Shown here: one piece after another, positions 47,807 to 60,034 of the stretch | Numbering within the stretch: the stretch's first letter is position 1 | How the letters are laid out: each line of letters opens with the position of its first letter | Origin: Parasponia andersonii | Taxonomy: Eukaryota; Streptophyta; Magnoliopsida; Rosales; Cannabaceae | Assembly: GCA_002914805.1 (NCBI GenBank) | Contig: JXTB01000118.1 | Location: 297,960 to 361,959 of the forward strand | DNA length: 64,000 nucleotides | Reading direction: 5' to 3' | The notes under the pieces: generated by a model | The model's database searches: none | The model's input: the letters and a program-made list of their open reading frames with translations, nothing else | What the model was told of the DNA's origin: nothing | Program-made: the position numbers and the translations under genes

Positions 47807-47950
47807 AACCTTCTTTTCTCTCTCTCAAACTATTCAGTCTCTCATTCGAGACGCTTTCAAGATTCCGATTCCAATTCCAATTCCAATTCCAACTCTCTGA
47901 TTTGATTCCAACTCTCTTTTGTTCGTTTCTACGTTATGGTTTCCTGAACT
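47807..47950 (-). promoter_or_regulatory. 5' untranslated region of CLC-c
   Basis: A CT-rich leader (plus strand gaaagagag... read in reverse) directly upstream of the ATG. It contains a short hexanucleotide array, ATTCCA repeated about five times on the plus strand at 47864-47896 (TGGAAT on the coding strand). The transcript start cannot be fixed from sequence alone. The plus-strand frames at 47609-47905 overlap exon 1 and this leader and are not genes. Confidence 0.6.
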
Positions 47951-48014
47951 TCCTCCCCTGCCAAAATAAAATTATCAAAATATTTAATTATGTTATATTG
48001 CTTTTTCTATTTCT

Positions 48015-48021
48015 ACGTGGC
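48015..48021. promoter_or_regulatory. ABRE-like element upstream of CLC-c
   Basis: ACGTGGC, the core of abscisic-acid response elements bound by bZIP factors, about 210 bp upstream of the CLC-c ATG. A 7-bp match occurs by chance fairly often, so its use in ABA or salt response of this gene is inference. Confidence 0.35.
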
Positions 48022-48520
48022 ATCAACACAAAGCTTTGAAAATAAATATTTATTATAGAAATAAATGTTATTTATTTGTTTTTATGTGGAGAATAATCGG
48101 AGTGAAGTGATTGTCACGGTTTGTACAAGAAAAAAGGTTGTTTTGTCATTGACTGATTCGCCGACGATGCACCTAGATTTAGTTACGTCCAAATCCCACT
48201 CAGGCCGTAGGGACACGCAACTAAATATTAAATACCTTTTCTTTTCTTTTCGTTTGTTTTTAGTATTATCTTTAATTTTATCATATAGTGATAGAAGTAA
48301 GATGCCAACCTTGGAATTATATATATATGCTAAGTTGTTTACATATGCCTACGTGAATATAAATTTCCAAATTGGCTAATTTGAATACATATGCCCACGT
48401 TAATATATATTTCCAAATTGGGTAATTTGGGTAGAATGCATACAACTTACAACTTTATCTCCAATTTTAAGGTTGTACTTGGAATTCACAACTTTTTTTA
48501 TAAACTTATTTCTTCCTGAA
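48022..48520. other. CLC-c upstream region, no gene
   Basis: The 104-codon plus frame at 48065-48379 shows no known domain. It includes a near-duplicate phrase: cctacgtgaatataaatttccaaattgg (about 48350) and cccacgttaatatatatttccaaattgg (about 48393). Confidence 0.45.
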
Positions 48521-49352
48521 GAAAAAATTATCATAAGAATAGTAATAAACTCTAGAGATTACTAAAATAATAATGTTTTAAAAAAGTGTAAAAAAAATTA
48601 TTGTATTATTTAAAATTCAAAATAAATATATTTTATTTGAATTATTATATCATTTGCTATTTTTGATTAGTTAAAAACTTCAAAAAAAATTAGTAAAATT
48701 AACATTTTACCCCTTATTATAAGACACACATCACATTTTAAAATGAAGGGATAGAGAATATATGTGGTCTAAAAAAAACACTCTTCCCTCCTCCATAAAT
48801 CCTAAAACAAATCTAAAATTTTCGAAAATTTTCTTTTGAAATTTCTGAAAATTTTAGTTTTTCTTTTCTTTTTTGGATTTGTGCTAAAATTATAGAAGAA
48901 AGAGTTTTTTGTTTGTCACTTTTGAAATTTTCAAAAAGTTTTTTGTTTGTCACTTTTGAAATTTTCAAAAATTTTAGATTTTTTTTTTTCTATTTTGGAT
49001 TTGTCTTGCAATTATTGAGCGAAAAAAAAAAAGAAGTTATAGACTATATATATTCTCTCTCTTTTCATTTTCAAGTGTAGTTTGTGCCTAAAAATAATAT
49101 AAATAAGGAGTAAAATATTAATTTTACTAATTTTTTTGAAAGTCAAGGGTAGTAAATAACATAACAATTCAAATTGAAGGTATTTATATTGAATTTTTAA
49201 TAATACAAGGATTTTTTCACACTTGTTTAAATCAGATGGTATTTTAGTGATAATTTACCTATAATAGAATATACTTATTTTGAATTTCTAAAAACACAAG
49301 ATTTGTTTTTATACTTTTTTAAAACAGAGGGTATTTTGGTAATAATTTCCCT
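48521..49352. mobile_element. MITE family 5 (fold-back with duplicated end)
   Basis: The left arm (48525-48720; tagtaataaactct..., aaaaaagtgtaaaaaaaattattgtattatttaaaattcaa) returns inverted at 49120-49260 (ttgaatttttaataatacaaggattttttcacacttgttt). A second, diverged copy of the right end follows at 49262-49352 (ttgaatttctaaaaacacaagatttg). Inside, ttttttgtttgtcacttttgaaattttcaaaaa occurs twice in tandem (about 48905-48973). No ORF. Confidence 0.65.
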
Positions 49353-49389
49353 TGACTCTATTATATAATATATGTATATATATATATAT

Positions 49390-49591
49390 GCACCAATTCA
49401 GTAGTTTTTTTTTACCTATCCATAAGTAATGAACGTCTTTTGCAACAAAAGTTGGAGAGAAAAAAATATTAAATAATTAATATTTATTTTTATTATTTTT
49501 TTCTATTATAATATTCTTTTATATTATGATCTAACGATTAAAACAATATATATAAATAGATAAAAAAAAATACCAATTAAATTGGCAACCT
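49390..49591. mobile_element. MITE family 1, copy 4
   Basis: Begins gcaccaattcagtagtttttt and ends taccaattaaattggcaacc, inverted to each other. It contains atgaacgtcttttg, comparable to the family's cacgtcttttcgtgc. Flanked on the left by (TA)n and on the right by tatgtatata. Length is 0.20 kb. Confidence 0.7.
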
Positions 49592-49740
49592 ATGTATATA
49601 TCCAAGTGAAAATTAAGTGAACGAGTGACATATGTCACTATTATAGTAACTAGTCAAATGAAAATATTTTTATCGACCTCCATTAAAATAGACAAAATAG
49701 TTACATGAGCATCAGTCAAAGTTGATTAGGAAAAAAGATG

Positions 49741-50230
49741 GGTTTATAGCATAAATGGTCCTTGAATTATCCACTTTATGCAATTCAGTCCTCAAAATTT
49801 TAATTGTGATAATTATGTTTGTAAACTTTCTGATTTGAAGTAATTCAGTCTTAACAGGAACTGTCTAAATTACAAATTACTATTAAATTTTGGACTAAAA
49901 ATACATACAAGTAGTATATTATAGTCACTGAAAGTGTATTTTTTAAAAAAAAAAAAAAAACTAAACAAAAAGATTTAGAGAAACTTTTTTGTAATTATTC
50001 ACTTTTATGCTTGAAATTCACAAATTATCTTTCAAATAAACTTTCAGACGCCACCATATGGTTCTTGAATGTGTTTTTGGTTAAATATTTAACAATAAAT
50101 TGCAATTTAGATTATTTAAAGACTAAATTATTACAAATTAAAAATTTAGTGGCTTAATTGCTATAATTAAGTTTTTGATGACAAAATTATCATAGATTGA
50201 ATAATTCAAGACCATTTGTGTCATTAAACC
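49741..50230. mobile_element. MITE family 6 (fold-back)
   Basis: Left end GGTTTATAGCATAAATGGTC; right end, reversed, GGTTTAATGACACAAATGGTC. Further internal phrases pair (ccttgaattatcc with gaataattcaag; caattcagtcc with ggcttaattg). About 490 bp, no ORF, one copy seen. Confidence 0.7.
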
Positions 50231-52855
50231 TAAAAAATTCTATTATTAACCATTAGATTTCATTTAATGATGAATTGCTTTTACGGAAACAACCCTTAAT
50301 TGTTAAATTAAGACAACAACATAACTTGACAGTAACAATTTAATTGATCTTTTTTCCATTGTGAATTTTTGTTTATAAAGAAATATATTTTTATTCGATT
50401 TTTCACTTGAATTATAAGGTTCATTTTTATGACTTATTCCCTGTATGTAATATTCATATATTAGAAACTTTAGAATATTTTTCATTGTAATGTCAGGATT
50501 GACAGAATTGATGGTGATGAAAATATAACATGTCAATTAGTTATTACATGTAATATAAAACTACAACATGCCCTAAATATGGTAGAGCCCATATGTTTTC
50601 TTCACTTATTTGTTTCGGATTTTGCCTTTATTTATTTTTGTTAATTTGAGATGATATCGAAAACGAGGAAACAGAGATACAAAGAAGGTCCAAAAGCTCA
50701 GTCTGGGACAACACAGGAGCGACGTGACTATTGACTAACAATACATATCCGAAATTACATTTTCTGGAATGAAATTCAAATTTAATCTTCTAAATTTGGA
50801 AGGAAAGAGGGCCATGCTGCAAAATTATGAGCCAAGCAATTATTTTTTTTTTAGGGGGAAGCAATTAAATAATGTTACAAGTTAAAGTATATTAGTTAAA
50901 AGTATATTCAATTAGGGAAAAAATGATAATATATAATAGGGATAATATCATATATATATATATATATTAAAAAGAAAAACCTAAAAAACTCACGTCTTTT
51001 CATTATTATCAAATAAAATTTTCTATTTATATTTTACTATCAAATCTCACGTATATACATATATAATGAAAATTAGAATTTAAAAATATTGTATAAACTT
51101 ATTTTGACATCTATAAAAATAGTTAGAAGATAATCAAGACGGCCCAAAAAAGAAAAATGATAATATCTTAAGAATCCGACAAGAACAGTTTTAAAACACA
51201 AATTTTTTTTTAATTCTGTTATCTGATTTCAAAAGTTAAAAATATTAGCTTTCAATGATTTTATCTCAAATCATTCGATAGAAAAATATAAATAAAAAAA
51301 TTTGATTAGATATTAGTAAAAAAAAAAAAAAGCATCCACTTTTTTATAAAAGGCTAAAACTTATGGAATTTTTTTATATATATTATCCCTATTTAATATA
51401 GTGGGAAATTTTGTGTAGAGGTCTTTTTTTTTTTATGTATTGGTAAGCGTTAGATCAAATCTACGACAAATGTTCTTTTTGGAAAAAATTATAAAATAAA
51501 AGGTCTATTCTAACAGTCATGCCTATCCAAACAATCTCAAATATTTTTATCCANTACTTACTACTCCTATTTTGACAATAAATATTAGGCAACCCGTGCC
51601 ACTTTCTAAGTGACCCCCCAGTTCATGCTACCACTAAAAGGACCAAATCATAGCCAAAATGAATGTACATGATGAAGTCGAAATATCACGTTTCTGATCC
51701 TTTCAAGCTGTTTCTTATCTTCAATTGATTCGATCCTCCGTGTACTTATTAATGAAGAAAGAAAAATCTTGTTCTTTTTTGCTTTCTTCTTTATTCTAGT
51801 TCAATACTTTACTAAATTAAGGCTGATTCAATTGAAGTCCATAATTTTAGATTAAATCCTTAATCAAACTACATTACGAAATAAAATTTTCCTGAAAGAA
51901 TAACTAATTATGGAATCAAATATTCTAGATCGAAAGGAATATAGATATTCTTTTAAAGTTCCTAAAATTTAAATTCTTTCAATTCGTCATATTTCTTTAC
52001 AAATATAGACTTAAATCTGAGAAAATAGAAATATGCACAAAAACTAAAACAATTATAAACAAAGGATAATCACAACCAATAAATCTGATACAATTGTTCC
52101 ATTTTTAAATCAAATAGGCGCGCATGTGTAAACCAAACAATATCCAAAGATTATTTAGACAAAAAAAAAATACTAGTTAAAGAAATATTATAAATAAGGC
52201 TAAATGAAATATTATTTATGTTACTACTTTTATAAAGAGTGTGCTTGATAGGAGGGATAAATGAAAAGAAAGAAAGTCACGAGGGGATTAATGGATAGAT
52301 TTAGAATTTGTTGTTTAGTGGCAAAGATTTTAAAAATGAAAAGATTAGATAATGGATTTCAATTTAATTCAACCAATTTCAATATCTTCTAAATTATCAA
52401 GTAATTCAGTAGTTATTGAACAACTAAAACCTTACTCTTTTGAAGTACTTTTTTTTTATGAAATTTTTTTTTTTTGTTTAAACGTAAGATGTAAATTAAT
52501 TTTTGATCAATCAAGAAACGATAATAAGAACTAGAAGTGTTCAAAATTCGCATGATCTAATCCAATCTGCATGAACCAATCTAATCAAATCCATAGACTG
52601 AATTAGATTAAATTTCTAATATATGTACTTTTGCAAATTAGAAATAGTTTTCACTTTAAAGTAATCAATTCATCTAATCCCAATTTAAATTATATATAAC
52701 ATATAATTCATGCATTTTTTTGTATATTAAATTTTATAATGGTTGTTGTTGGAGATTATTTTCCAACAACAAAAATCAATGATCATTTACATAATTAATA
52801 AACTGCAAAAAATTAATAAACTGCAAAAAATCTATTACAGTAAAGCGGCAAAAAA
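50231..52855. other. AT-rich intergenic sequence, no gene
   Basis: No gene recognised. Frames at 50303-50536 (minus) and 52352-52534 (plus) lack motifs. One undetermined base lies at 51554. Confidence 0.5.
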
Positions 52856-53628
52856 TCTATTACAATAAAGCGACTATGAGTAGCGCGGCTCGGCATCTTT
52901 GGATGTTTTTGACCCGACCTTAATCACAAGTAAATTATTATGGACAGCTTGGTACCTCCGAGTGTAACTGAGCTGAGCTCAATCACAAAAAAATAATTCA
53001 AGTCTGCTCGGTGTCTTTGTACGCTCTTAAGGAGAGCACAAATAATATACGCTCCCGAGCAGAGCCTAAATAATCTACACTTCCGAACTGAGCACAAATA
53101 ATCTATGTCAACGAACACTCACGTGTACAGGACACATCAAATGTGCTATCATTTTTGGGTGAATGCCTAACATGTTTGCATATAATACCAATCTACAGGG
53201 ACAGATGTCAGTCATTCTGGGTGATCACTTAACATGTCCATATGTGATGCTAATCTACAAGGACAGGTATCGACCATCCTGTGTCATAGGGACTAGCACG
53301 CCTTTATAAAAGCATTGCTTTTCCAATGATTAGGATAAGCCGTCATTCGCATTCTAAAAACCCTAAATCTTATTGGCATTTTCTTTTCTCTCTAATATTC
53401 TTTTATATCTTTATTTATGTCACCATGGCCCATCGTTGACTTAAGCATCAGAGAGTGTTTGGCAGGAACCATACTGGTACCACTACCTTAGCTATGGCAT
53501 CAGACCACCTTAACTTGCTCTTTGCAACAGTCGGTCTGACCTCGATATTATTAATGAAAGTATTCATTTCCGACACAGAGTGCGAAGTGCAGTAAGTTGG
53601 TGCTCAGATGAAAAACTACACTAACAAT
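52856..53628 (+). repeat. isolated Tat-like LTR (solo or truncated)
   Basis: Contains gttgacttaagcatcagagagtgtttggcagg at about 53435-53466, nearly the same as ctgacttaagcatcggagagtctttgcagg in element B's LTR (near 17810). It is preceded by a short leader-like region (cctttataaaagcattgc, TATA-like, near 53303). The right end is probably near aacactacactaaca (53628). A 75-bp phrase is duplicated at 53130-53280. No gag or pol follows, so this is a lone LTR. The left border is uncertain. Confidence 0.55.
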
Positions 53629-54900
53629 TGTAGCTCAAGGTGTAAAATTTTATGTTGTATCTTTTTCTAACATGTCTTTATCAATAATCTTTCCTCTATA
53701 TAATTTCCATTAGAAGTAATTTTGAACATTGGTGAATTATACTTACTAAGTCTTTTAGAATATTGCAAGCGTATGTGAATTCGGTAATATTAACTTTCGG
53801 AAGTATTATATTTTTTTTTAATGGTCATATATTTCTTTTAAACTTTACTAAAAAAATAAAATGAAAAAACAAAACAAAACAAAGTTAATGGATTCTTTAT
53901 ATTGTGATAAGTATTTAGTTTTCAATCTTTCATCCAAATAATGTTGAAGAAAAATTATCGCTCAAGCGCAATCTTCAATAGATGCATTATGTCCTTCTTT
54001 AATTATATTTTCAAAATTTATAGTATTAAGTAAAATCGTAATATCTAGTGTCCATGTCATATAATTCTTGCCCAAACCTAATTTCAAAGGTAAAAAATTC
54101 AAATGTTGTGATATTTGACATCGTGAAAACTATTACATCACAAGATATTATATGATAAGAAATGAGAAATTTATAATTTAATCAATATGTAAACACAAAG
54201 AATTTAAGTGCCATAATCTAACGTATTAAATTAACAATATTCATACATGTAAGTGTTACTAGACAAACATAGAAGACCAAATATATAGATATAAAAATCT
54301 ACAACCAAAAACAGGGATCGAGCCAGAATTGTTCTAATGGAGGTATGACTCAATTATAATAATAAAGATTTTAAAACAAGATAATAACATAAAATTAACA
54401 TTGATATATATGGTGAGCAATAATACACATGGATGGATCTTGTTTGTATCAGATTTTCTGTCAAAATTTGGTTAATAAGAGTGATCGAGACATTCAGCTA
54501 CAAATTAAATATTCTACTGTACTTCATAATATTGATGCGTAAGCAAATCACTACTTAGGAAGATGATTTATGCATAACTTATCTTTCTTTTTTAACTCAT
54601 TCGTGCATAACATTTAGAAATGAATAGCAAATTATAGCCTAATTGGGCCATTCTAGTCTAAGAATTCTTGTGGAATTGTGGATTGTATACTTAGCCCAAT
54701 AAAACTAGATGAAGGCCAGGCAAATATGCTTAAACGAACATGGGCTAAGAAACCGTTCAATATGGACTTGGTTGAGAAGGCCTAGGATAAACGCTAGACA
54801 CATGATATGATTCAATCGATGATTTAGGATTTATCACATATAAATTTAATAGTATTCAAACCAATATACACATATATATACATTGTATTCAAACAACATT
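53629..54900. other. AT-rich intergenic sequence, no gene
   Basis: No gene or bounded element recognised. Confidence 0.5.
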
Positions 54901-55400
54901 TTTTTTGGAAAATTAACACCTGCTACGATCTTTTGGAAAATATTGAACAAAATACAACCTAGCCAAAGACATAAATTTTTGTACGATTTTTATTTTTTTA
55001 TAGAAAAATGACACATTCCTCTTGAAGCACAGATCTAAATCGTCTGGAAGCGTGAGCATTGCTGATGGCGGCATCGCGAATTTGGGCTGAAGGATCGACG
55101 TCGTGGTTTTTCCGGTAGTAGTAGCGTCATAGTCTGGATTGAGGACTCGATGTTGCGGTTTGTAAGTGGTGTTGGCGTCGCGTTGAGGCGTCATGATTTG
55201 CAGGCGGTGGTATATGAGCAGAGTTTGACGACTATGTTGGTAGGTGACGGTATCAATCCCATCTCTCATTTACCTCCACTTTCTCAACATCTCCATCTGG
55301 GTACTTGGGATTCGGTTTCTATTTTCAGTTCACCATTCAAGCTTTCTCTGGTTTTGTTTTCAGCTCAAGATTGGATTCTTGTCTTTTTTTTTTTTTTCTT
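54901..55400. other. unrecognised GC-richer patch with overlapping frames
   Basis: A balanced-composition island, with a 118-codon frame on the minus strand (54913-55269) and a 136-codon frame on the plus strand (55150-55560). The latter becomes a poly-T-driven Phe run after 55380. Neither has a motif I recognise. The sense phrases ggcggcatcgcgaattt and gcggtttgtaagtggtgttggcg look like decayed coding or transposon DNA. Could also be a non-coding transcript. Confidence 0.25.
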
Positions 55401-56339
55401 TATTAATTTTCCAATAACTTTTGCTCCACTGTGCTCTCGACATAGATTAGTTCTACGAGTATTATATATGAATTCCGTTAGTTCGGTTATTGAACTTTTT
55501 TATGAAATCCTGTCATTTTATTTTTTTTCTTTACTTCTTCCGAGACTTCTATTTTTTTAATTTTATTACTTGGTCAAGATTCATCGTAGCTTTTGTCTAT
55601 TACGATTTATTATATGTATTATGTATATATACATGCAAATGCATCCTTAATTATATATATGCGTTCCTACTTCGTTTTTTTTTTTTTTTTATTGTTTCAC
55701 CTGTTTCTTTTGTAAATGTATCATTATCAAAGTTATTCTCTGCATAAGTTTCCAAAAGTAAAAAGAAATAAAATACTAATAAATTTTCATGAAAAAAAAA
55801 AACACTTAAAAATTTGATTGATTGTTATTTGCTAATTTGTACTAGCTAGTTACAATAGTTAATATATATTAAGCTTATTCAATAGCACAAGAATTGTAAA
55901 ATATTTCTTAACTTTCTCTATAACGATATGCATATTAAAGAATCAATCAAATTATATAAGTAAATTGCAATGCATGTACCTTTCGTGTATGTAACCGAAT
56001 TGATTATTGAAAAATAACAGTCAATTTGAACGATGAAAACGTCAACAATTTATAATTAGTCACTTTTGAAATTAGTAATTGGATTTGTAACAAGAAAATA
56101 TCTTGTTTACTTATAACCACTACTTTTTGTTGTTCCTTTATTACTTTGGTAATTTCTTAGCGGGGGATAGGTTGCCAAAGGTGTGTGTGGTAGGTATGCG
56201 CCATTTTAATAAAATCATATAGGATGCTATTTGTTACAAATCTAGCAATTGCCTAAATTTGTATTCTCATGTGGATTCCATTGCTTAATTGGACTCCTGA
56301 TTACGAGCTTAGCTAAAAATATATATTTCTACTATTTTT
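55401..56339. other. AT-rich intergenic sequence, no gene
   Basis: No gene recognised. Confidence 0.5.
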
Positions 56340-57385
56340 ATTTCAAAAATAAATTTGAATTTAGTTTTTTTTAGCGGAATATCTTGTATATAAGTAAATC
56401 ATTAAAACCATGAATATTTTTTGAAAACTATTATAGTTTCCTTTTTTACAAAAAACTTTGTAGCTAAATAAATCAAAAGAATCAACGAAAGTCTCTTAGA
56501 AACTATTAATGGTTTATTTTTGCAAAAAATCATGTACCTAAGTAAATCACATGAAATTATGAAAATCATTATAGTTTCTTTTAACAAAATGTTATGTATT
56601 TAAGTAAATTGCAAGAAACCAAGAAGCTAGAAACCATTATAGTTTCTATTTTGCAGAATGTTCTGTAGCTAAATATATCATAGAAAATCACAAGAGTTTT
56701 CTAAAAATCATTGTGGTTTTTTTTTTTCTTCAAATCTTAGAAATTATTGCGGTTTCCTTTTTGGAGAATGCCTTGTAGCAAGAATTGAGTGAGATGTAGA
56801 ACAAGGATGCTAGAGAATATGATTTGGTTATTAAATTAAGTAATTATATTTTGAAGTAAAAATAAAAAAAAAACTATTTAATACTAACTTAGTTTTTAAT
56901 TTCAAGAATAGTAATAAGTAACTTATTTTGGTTTCTGATTTCTACTTCTTGATTCACTATTGGATTCTAATAACCATAACTAATAGTTGGAAACTACTAG
57001 TAAAAATGGTTTCTAGTTTCTAATATTAGTTTTTTTTTTAAAGAACTAAAGTTATTTATATACAGGAAACCAAATTAAAGTTAAAAAGGAAACTAAACTA
57101 ATTTCTAATAAATCTTTGTAGTTTTTTGTAATTTATTTATGGACAGGACATTATGCTATTAGTTTCCAGAAAATTTTTGTAGTTTTCTATAAAAAAATCT
57201 TAGTTTCCTGAAAAAAAAAAAAAAAAGATAATTTATTTACTAAAATACCATCACCATTTTTAGCTCCCAAAAAATTTAGAAAAATGTCCTAAAAATGTCA
57301 TATAGAACTTTTATTATTTTTAAAAAATCGCAAATTTGGTAATATTTTTTAAAAAAATAGGTATAAATATCCAAAATCTATTTTT
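56340..57385 (+). mobile_element. fold-back element FB, copy b, with about 70-bp repeats
   Basis: The left arm has tandem units with aaatca-like marks at about 56397, 56470, 56545, 56607 and 56676. They end in ctttttggagaatgccttgtagcaagaattgagtgagatg, as in copy a. The right arm (about 57040-57385) is the inverted counterpart. Reversed, it reads ttttggatatttatacctatttttttaaaaaa... and matches the left end of copy a at 14285. So this copy keeps both arms, a middle (56780-57040) and fold-back symmetry. No ORF. Confidence 0.7.
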
Positions 57386-57439
57386 TTTTCAGGATTCTTA
57401 TAAAAACGAGGTCCAAAGTCTGAAAAATTAAAAACTCTA

Positions 57440-57800
57440 GATAGGCTGAAATTTATGAAAAGTCCTGGATTTATTTAGAAATTTATCATTTTTTAAAAAG
57501 TTTATTTTAAAAAATAATATTATTCAAAAATCATTAGAAAAATACCATTTTTCTTCAGTATTGGTACTTATGTTAGGTACTTGAGATCACTCGAGATAAT
57601 CAATCAGATTACTTGCGGTAACGAATTAAGTTAACCAAGATAATCATACTCGTTACTTCAAATATCTTATCAATTATAACAAGTGGTATTTTCTAAATAT
57701 TTTTAAAAGTAGTATTTTTCTAAATAAATTTAGGATTTCAAAAAAATTTAAAATCTAGAATTTTTCCAAATTTTTTGAATTTTTACCATGTAAAATCAAA
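57440..57800 (-). repeat. dispersed repeat family 7, copy 2
   Basis: The reverse complement reads ctaaatttatttagaaaaatac..., ataagatatttgaagtaacgagtatgattatcttggttaac..., gtaatctgattgattatctcgagtgatctcaagtacc. This follows the order of 13195-13625, where ataaaatacttgaaataactaattaagttatcttaggttcaagtaac is found. Confidence 0.55.
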
Positions 57801-59500
57801 ATTTTCTTCCTTTTTTTTTTCCACCAAAAATCCAAAAGGGGCAATTGCCCCTTATCCGAAAGCAACTCCGTCCTTGACCAAAGTTCAATATTAAGAGCAT
57901 AAAAGTTTAAATTACATTAATATTTAACTATTAAAACTCTAGTTAGATAATGTGAATATGGTGCATGAAAATTGGTAACAGTAATACTCGTCAAAATGAT
58001 ATATTTTAAGATTACAAATTGATGATAAGAAATTTACAAATATCAAGATTACTACTAAGCAATATGTATTCATAGTATTAAAACTACTTATACTGAAATT
58101 GCTATAAATAAATAACATTGGAATGGATAAATCTAATAGAATTGTAATTTGTGATATATTAACTGGTATATGTAGCTTAATATATAGCACAATTAATCCC
58201 AAAACACAAATTGATAATCACAATATATAGCTCATCCACGACATAATAAAAAAACTAAACAATATCCAATTGATTCAAGGTACATCAATATAATGAAATT
58301 AAGGAATTACCTCTCAAGATTTCCAGAGATTTGCACTTCCCATCTTCCCTAAGATCAACCTACAAGATTAACAAGCCAAGTGCAAGAGATTGATCATAGC
58401 TCATCTCTTTACCTTAGCATTCTCTCCAAACCAACACACACACATGCATGCACAGGCGCAGGCACGCATGCGCACATACTAGTAACATCTAATTTCAAGC
58501 CATGCCCCTTAAATCACCACAAATGGGCTTCATGGGCCTTATTACGCGCATCTCTATAGATGAGAGCTTTAGCCCAATGGACTGACCAAAGTTAGCAAAG
58601 AGATGGAATCTAGGAGGCCTCGGTCTAGTTAGATAGCTAATGTCTATCTCATCATGACCCTAGGTAATACTATGCATAATTAATACATAATCATATAATT
58701 GTTCATAACATACTTTTTAACTATGATATCATAGTGAGTTGCCGATCGTTATACTAGTCTATACAAAATATTTTAACAATAAATATCTATATAAAGAAAT
58801 TAAATGAGAAATTTTCTCCAATAACTCTTTTATTTCGTTCTTTTTTTCTTTCTCTTACAATGCTTCTTTTGTTTCGTTGTGTTTTCTTTACTATTGAAGC
58901 GGCCTATTTATAGGTGTCGAAGTGAGATACATGAAGGAGCATTCTAAAGATGATGGCATCTCTTCAAGTTAGCCCTTCTCAAGTTAGCTTCTTATAAGGA
59001 CTTGACATTATAAACTGGCATCTCAAGGTTTTGATGCCTTATATAGGCATCATACGTTAATATGGACTTCCAAATTTGGTATTTCACAACTTAAACCTAG
59101 TTTGGAATTGATTTTAGATTTTAAAAATAACTAGAGGAAAATGAGGAGGGGAAAGTATATGGTAAGTTTCTACTTTTGGTGAGTATTGTAACTACTATTT
59201 TAAGTAAAATTTGAGAAGAATATAAGGGTTGCCTTCAAAACTAATTATGTTGTCATAATACAAATTATCTAAACTATAATTTAACAGTATACACAATCTA
59301 ACACAATCTATAATTTACCAAATATTTAAATATTACTTTAAATAATACAATAATTTTGTAAATTAAATTCATCAAATACTTATACCTACCACCACTTCTC
59401 GCTCATACCATACTTATAACAAGCTACAGTAGGACTATAGTAACTACAATACAACACAGTAATACTAAATTATCTCTCAATCTTATATTTGATTCTATAA
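57801..59500. other. AT-rich intergenic sequence, no gene
   Basis: No gene recognised. A CA-rich microsatellite (acacacacacatgcatgcacag) is at 58434-58470. Confidence 0.5.
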
Positions 59501-59504
59501 TGGC

Positions 59505-59640
59505 CATCCACTGTAGTGGTATAAGTGGTGCAGCTGAAAAGTAGATGAGTTCATGATCACAAGTTTGAGTGATAAGCGGTCGTCTCATTAGCCCTATGTG
59601 CTGGCTAGGGGTAGGAATTTCGGTCTTTTATTGTCCTCGT
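59505..59640 (+). mobile_element. possible tRNA-derived SINE fragment
   Basis: TAGTGGTATAAGTGGTGC (59515-59532) resembles a pol III A box. About 35 bp downstream, CACAAGTTTGAGTGATA resembles a worn B box (GGTTCGANTCC). Spacing and order fit a tRNA-like head. Ends, tail and target duplication were not found. Confidence 0.3.
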
Positions 59641-59654
59641 TCTAGACTTCTTAA

Positions 59655-60006
59655 AGTGAATTACAAAAAATTATCCAAAAAATTAAATATTTTGTAATTT
59701 AAATTTTAAAATTTAGATTCCTTAAATAATACCTAAGAATAAGAATTTTTTAAAATTAATATACTGGACTGACTTTTTGACCAATTTTTAGTAAAAAAAA
59801 TAATAATATCCTCTATTAAAATTGAAAACTAAATTAATCTTTAATATTCTATTTAATTTTGAGGATATTATTGTATTTTACCAATTAAAATTATTCAAAA
59901 AACTTAATTTGGAATATGAATTTTTAAAAATTCTTAATCTAAAAATATTATTTTGATAAATTAAAAAATATCTATAAGTCTTTTAAGTTATTTTTTTCAG
60001 TTTACC
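59655..60006. mobile_element. MITE family 2, copy 3
   Basis: Begins gtgaattacaaaaaatt and ends tttttttcagtttacc. The arms (aataatacctaagaataagaatttttt; aaattcttaatctaaaaatattattttg) are inverted to each other and match copies 1 and 2. It is more diverged than copy 1. Confidence 0.7.
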
Positions 60007-60034
60007 GACTTTTTATTAGCAAAAGAAGAAAATG

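Noticed and set aside
47609-47905. 98- and 66-codon plus-strand ORFs
   Set aside because: Antisense to CLC-c exon 1 and its leader; Ser/Asn repeats come from the ATTCCA array.
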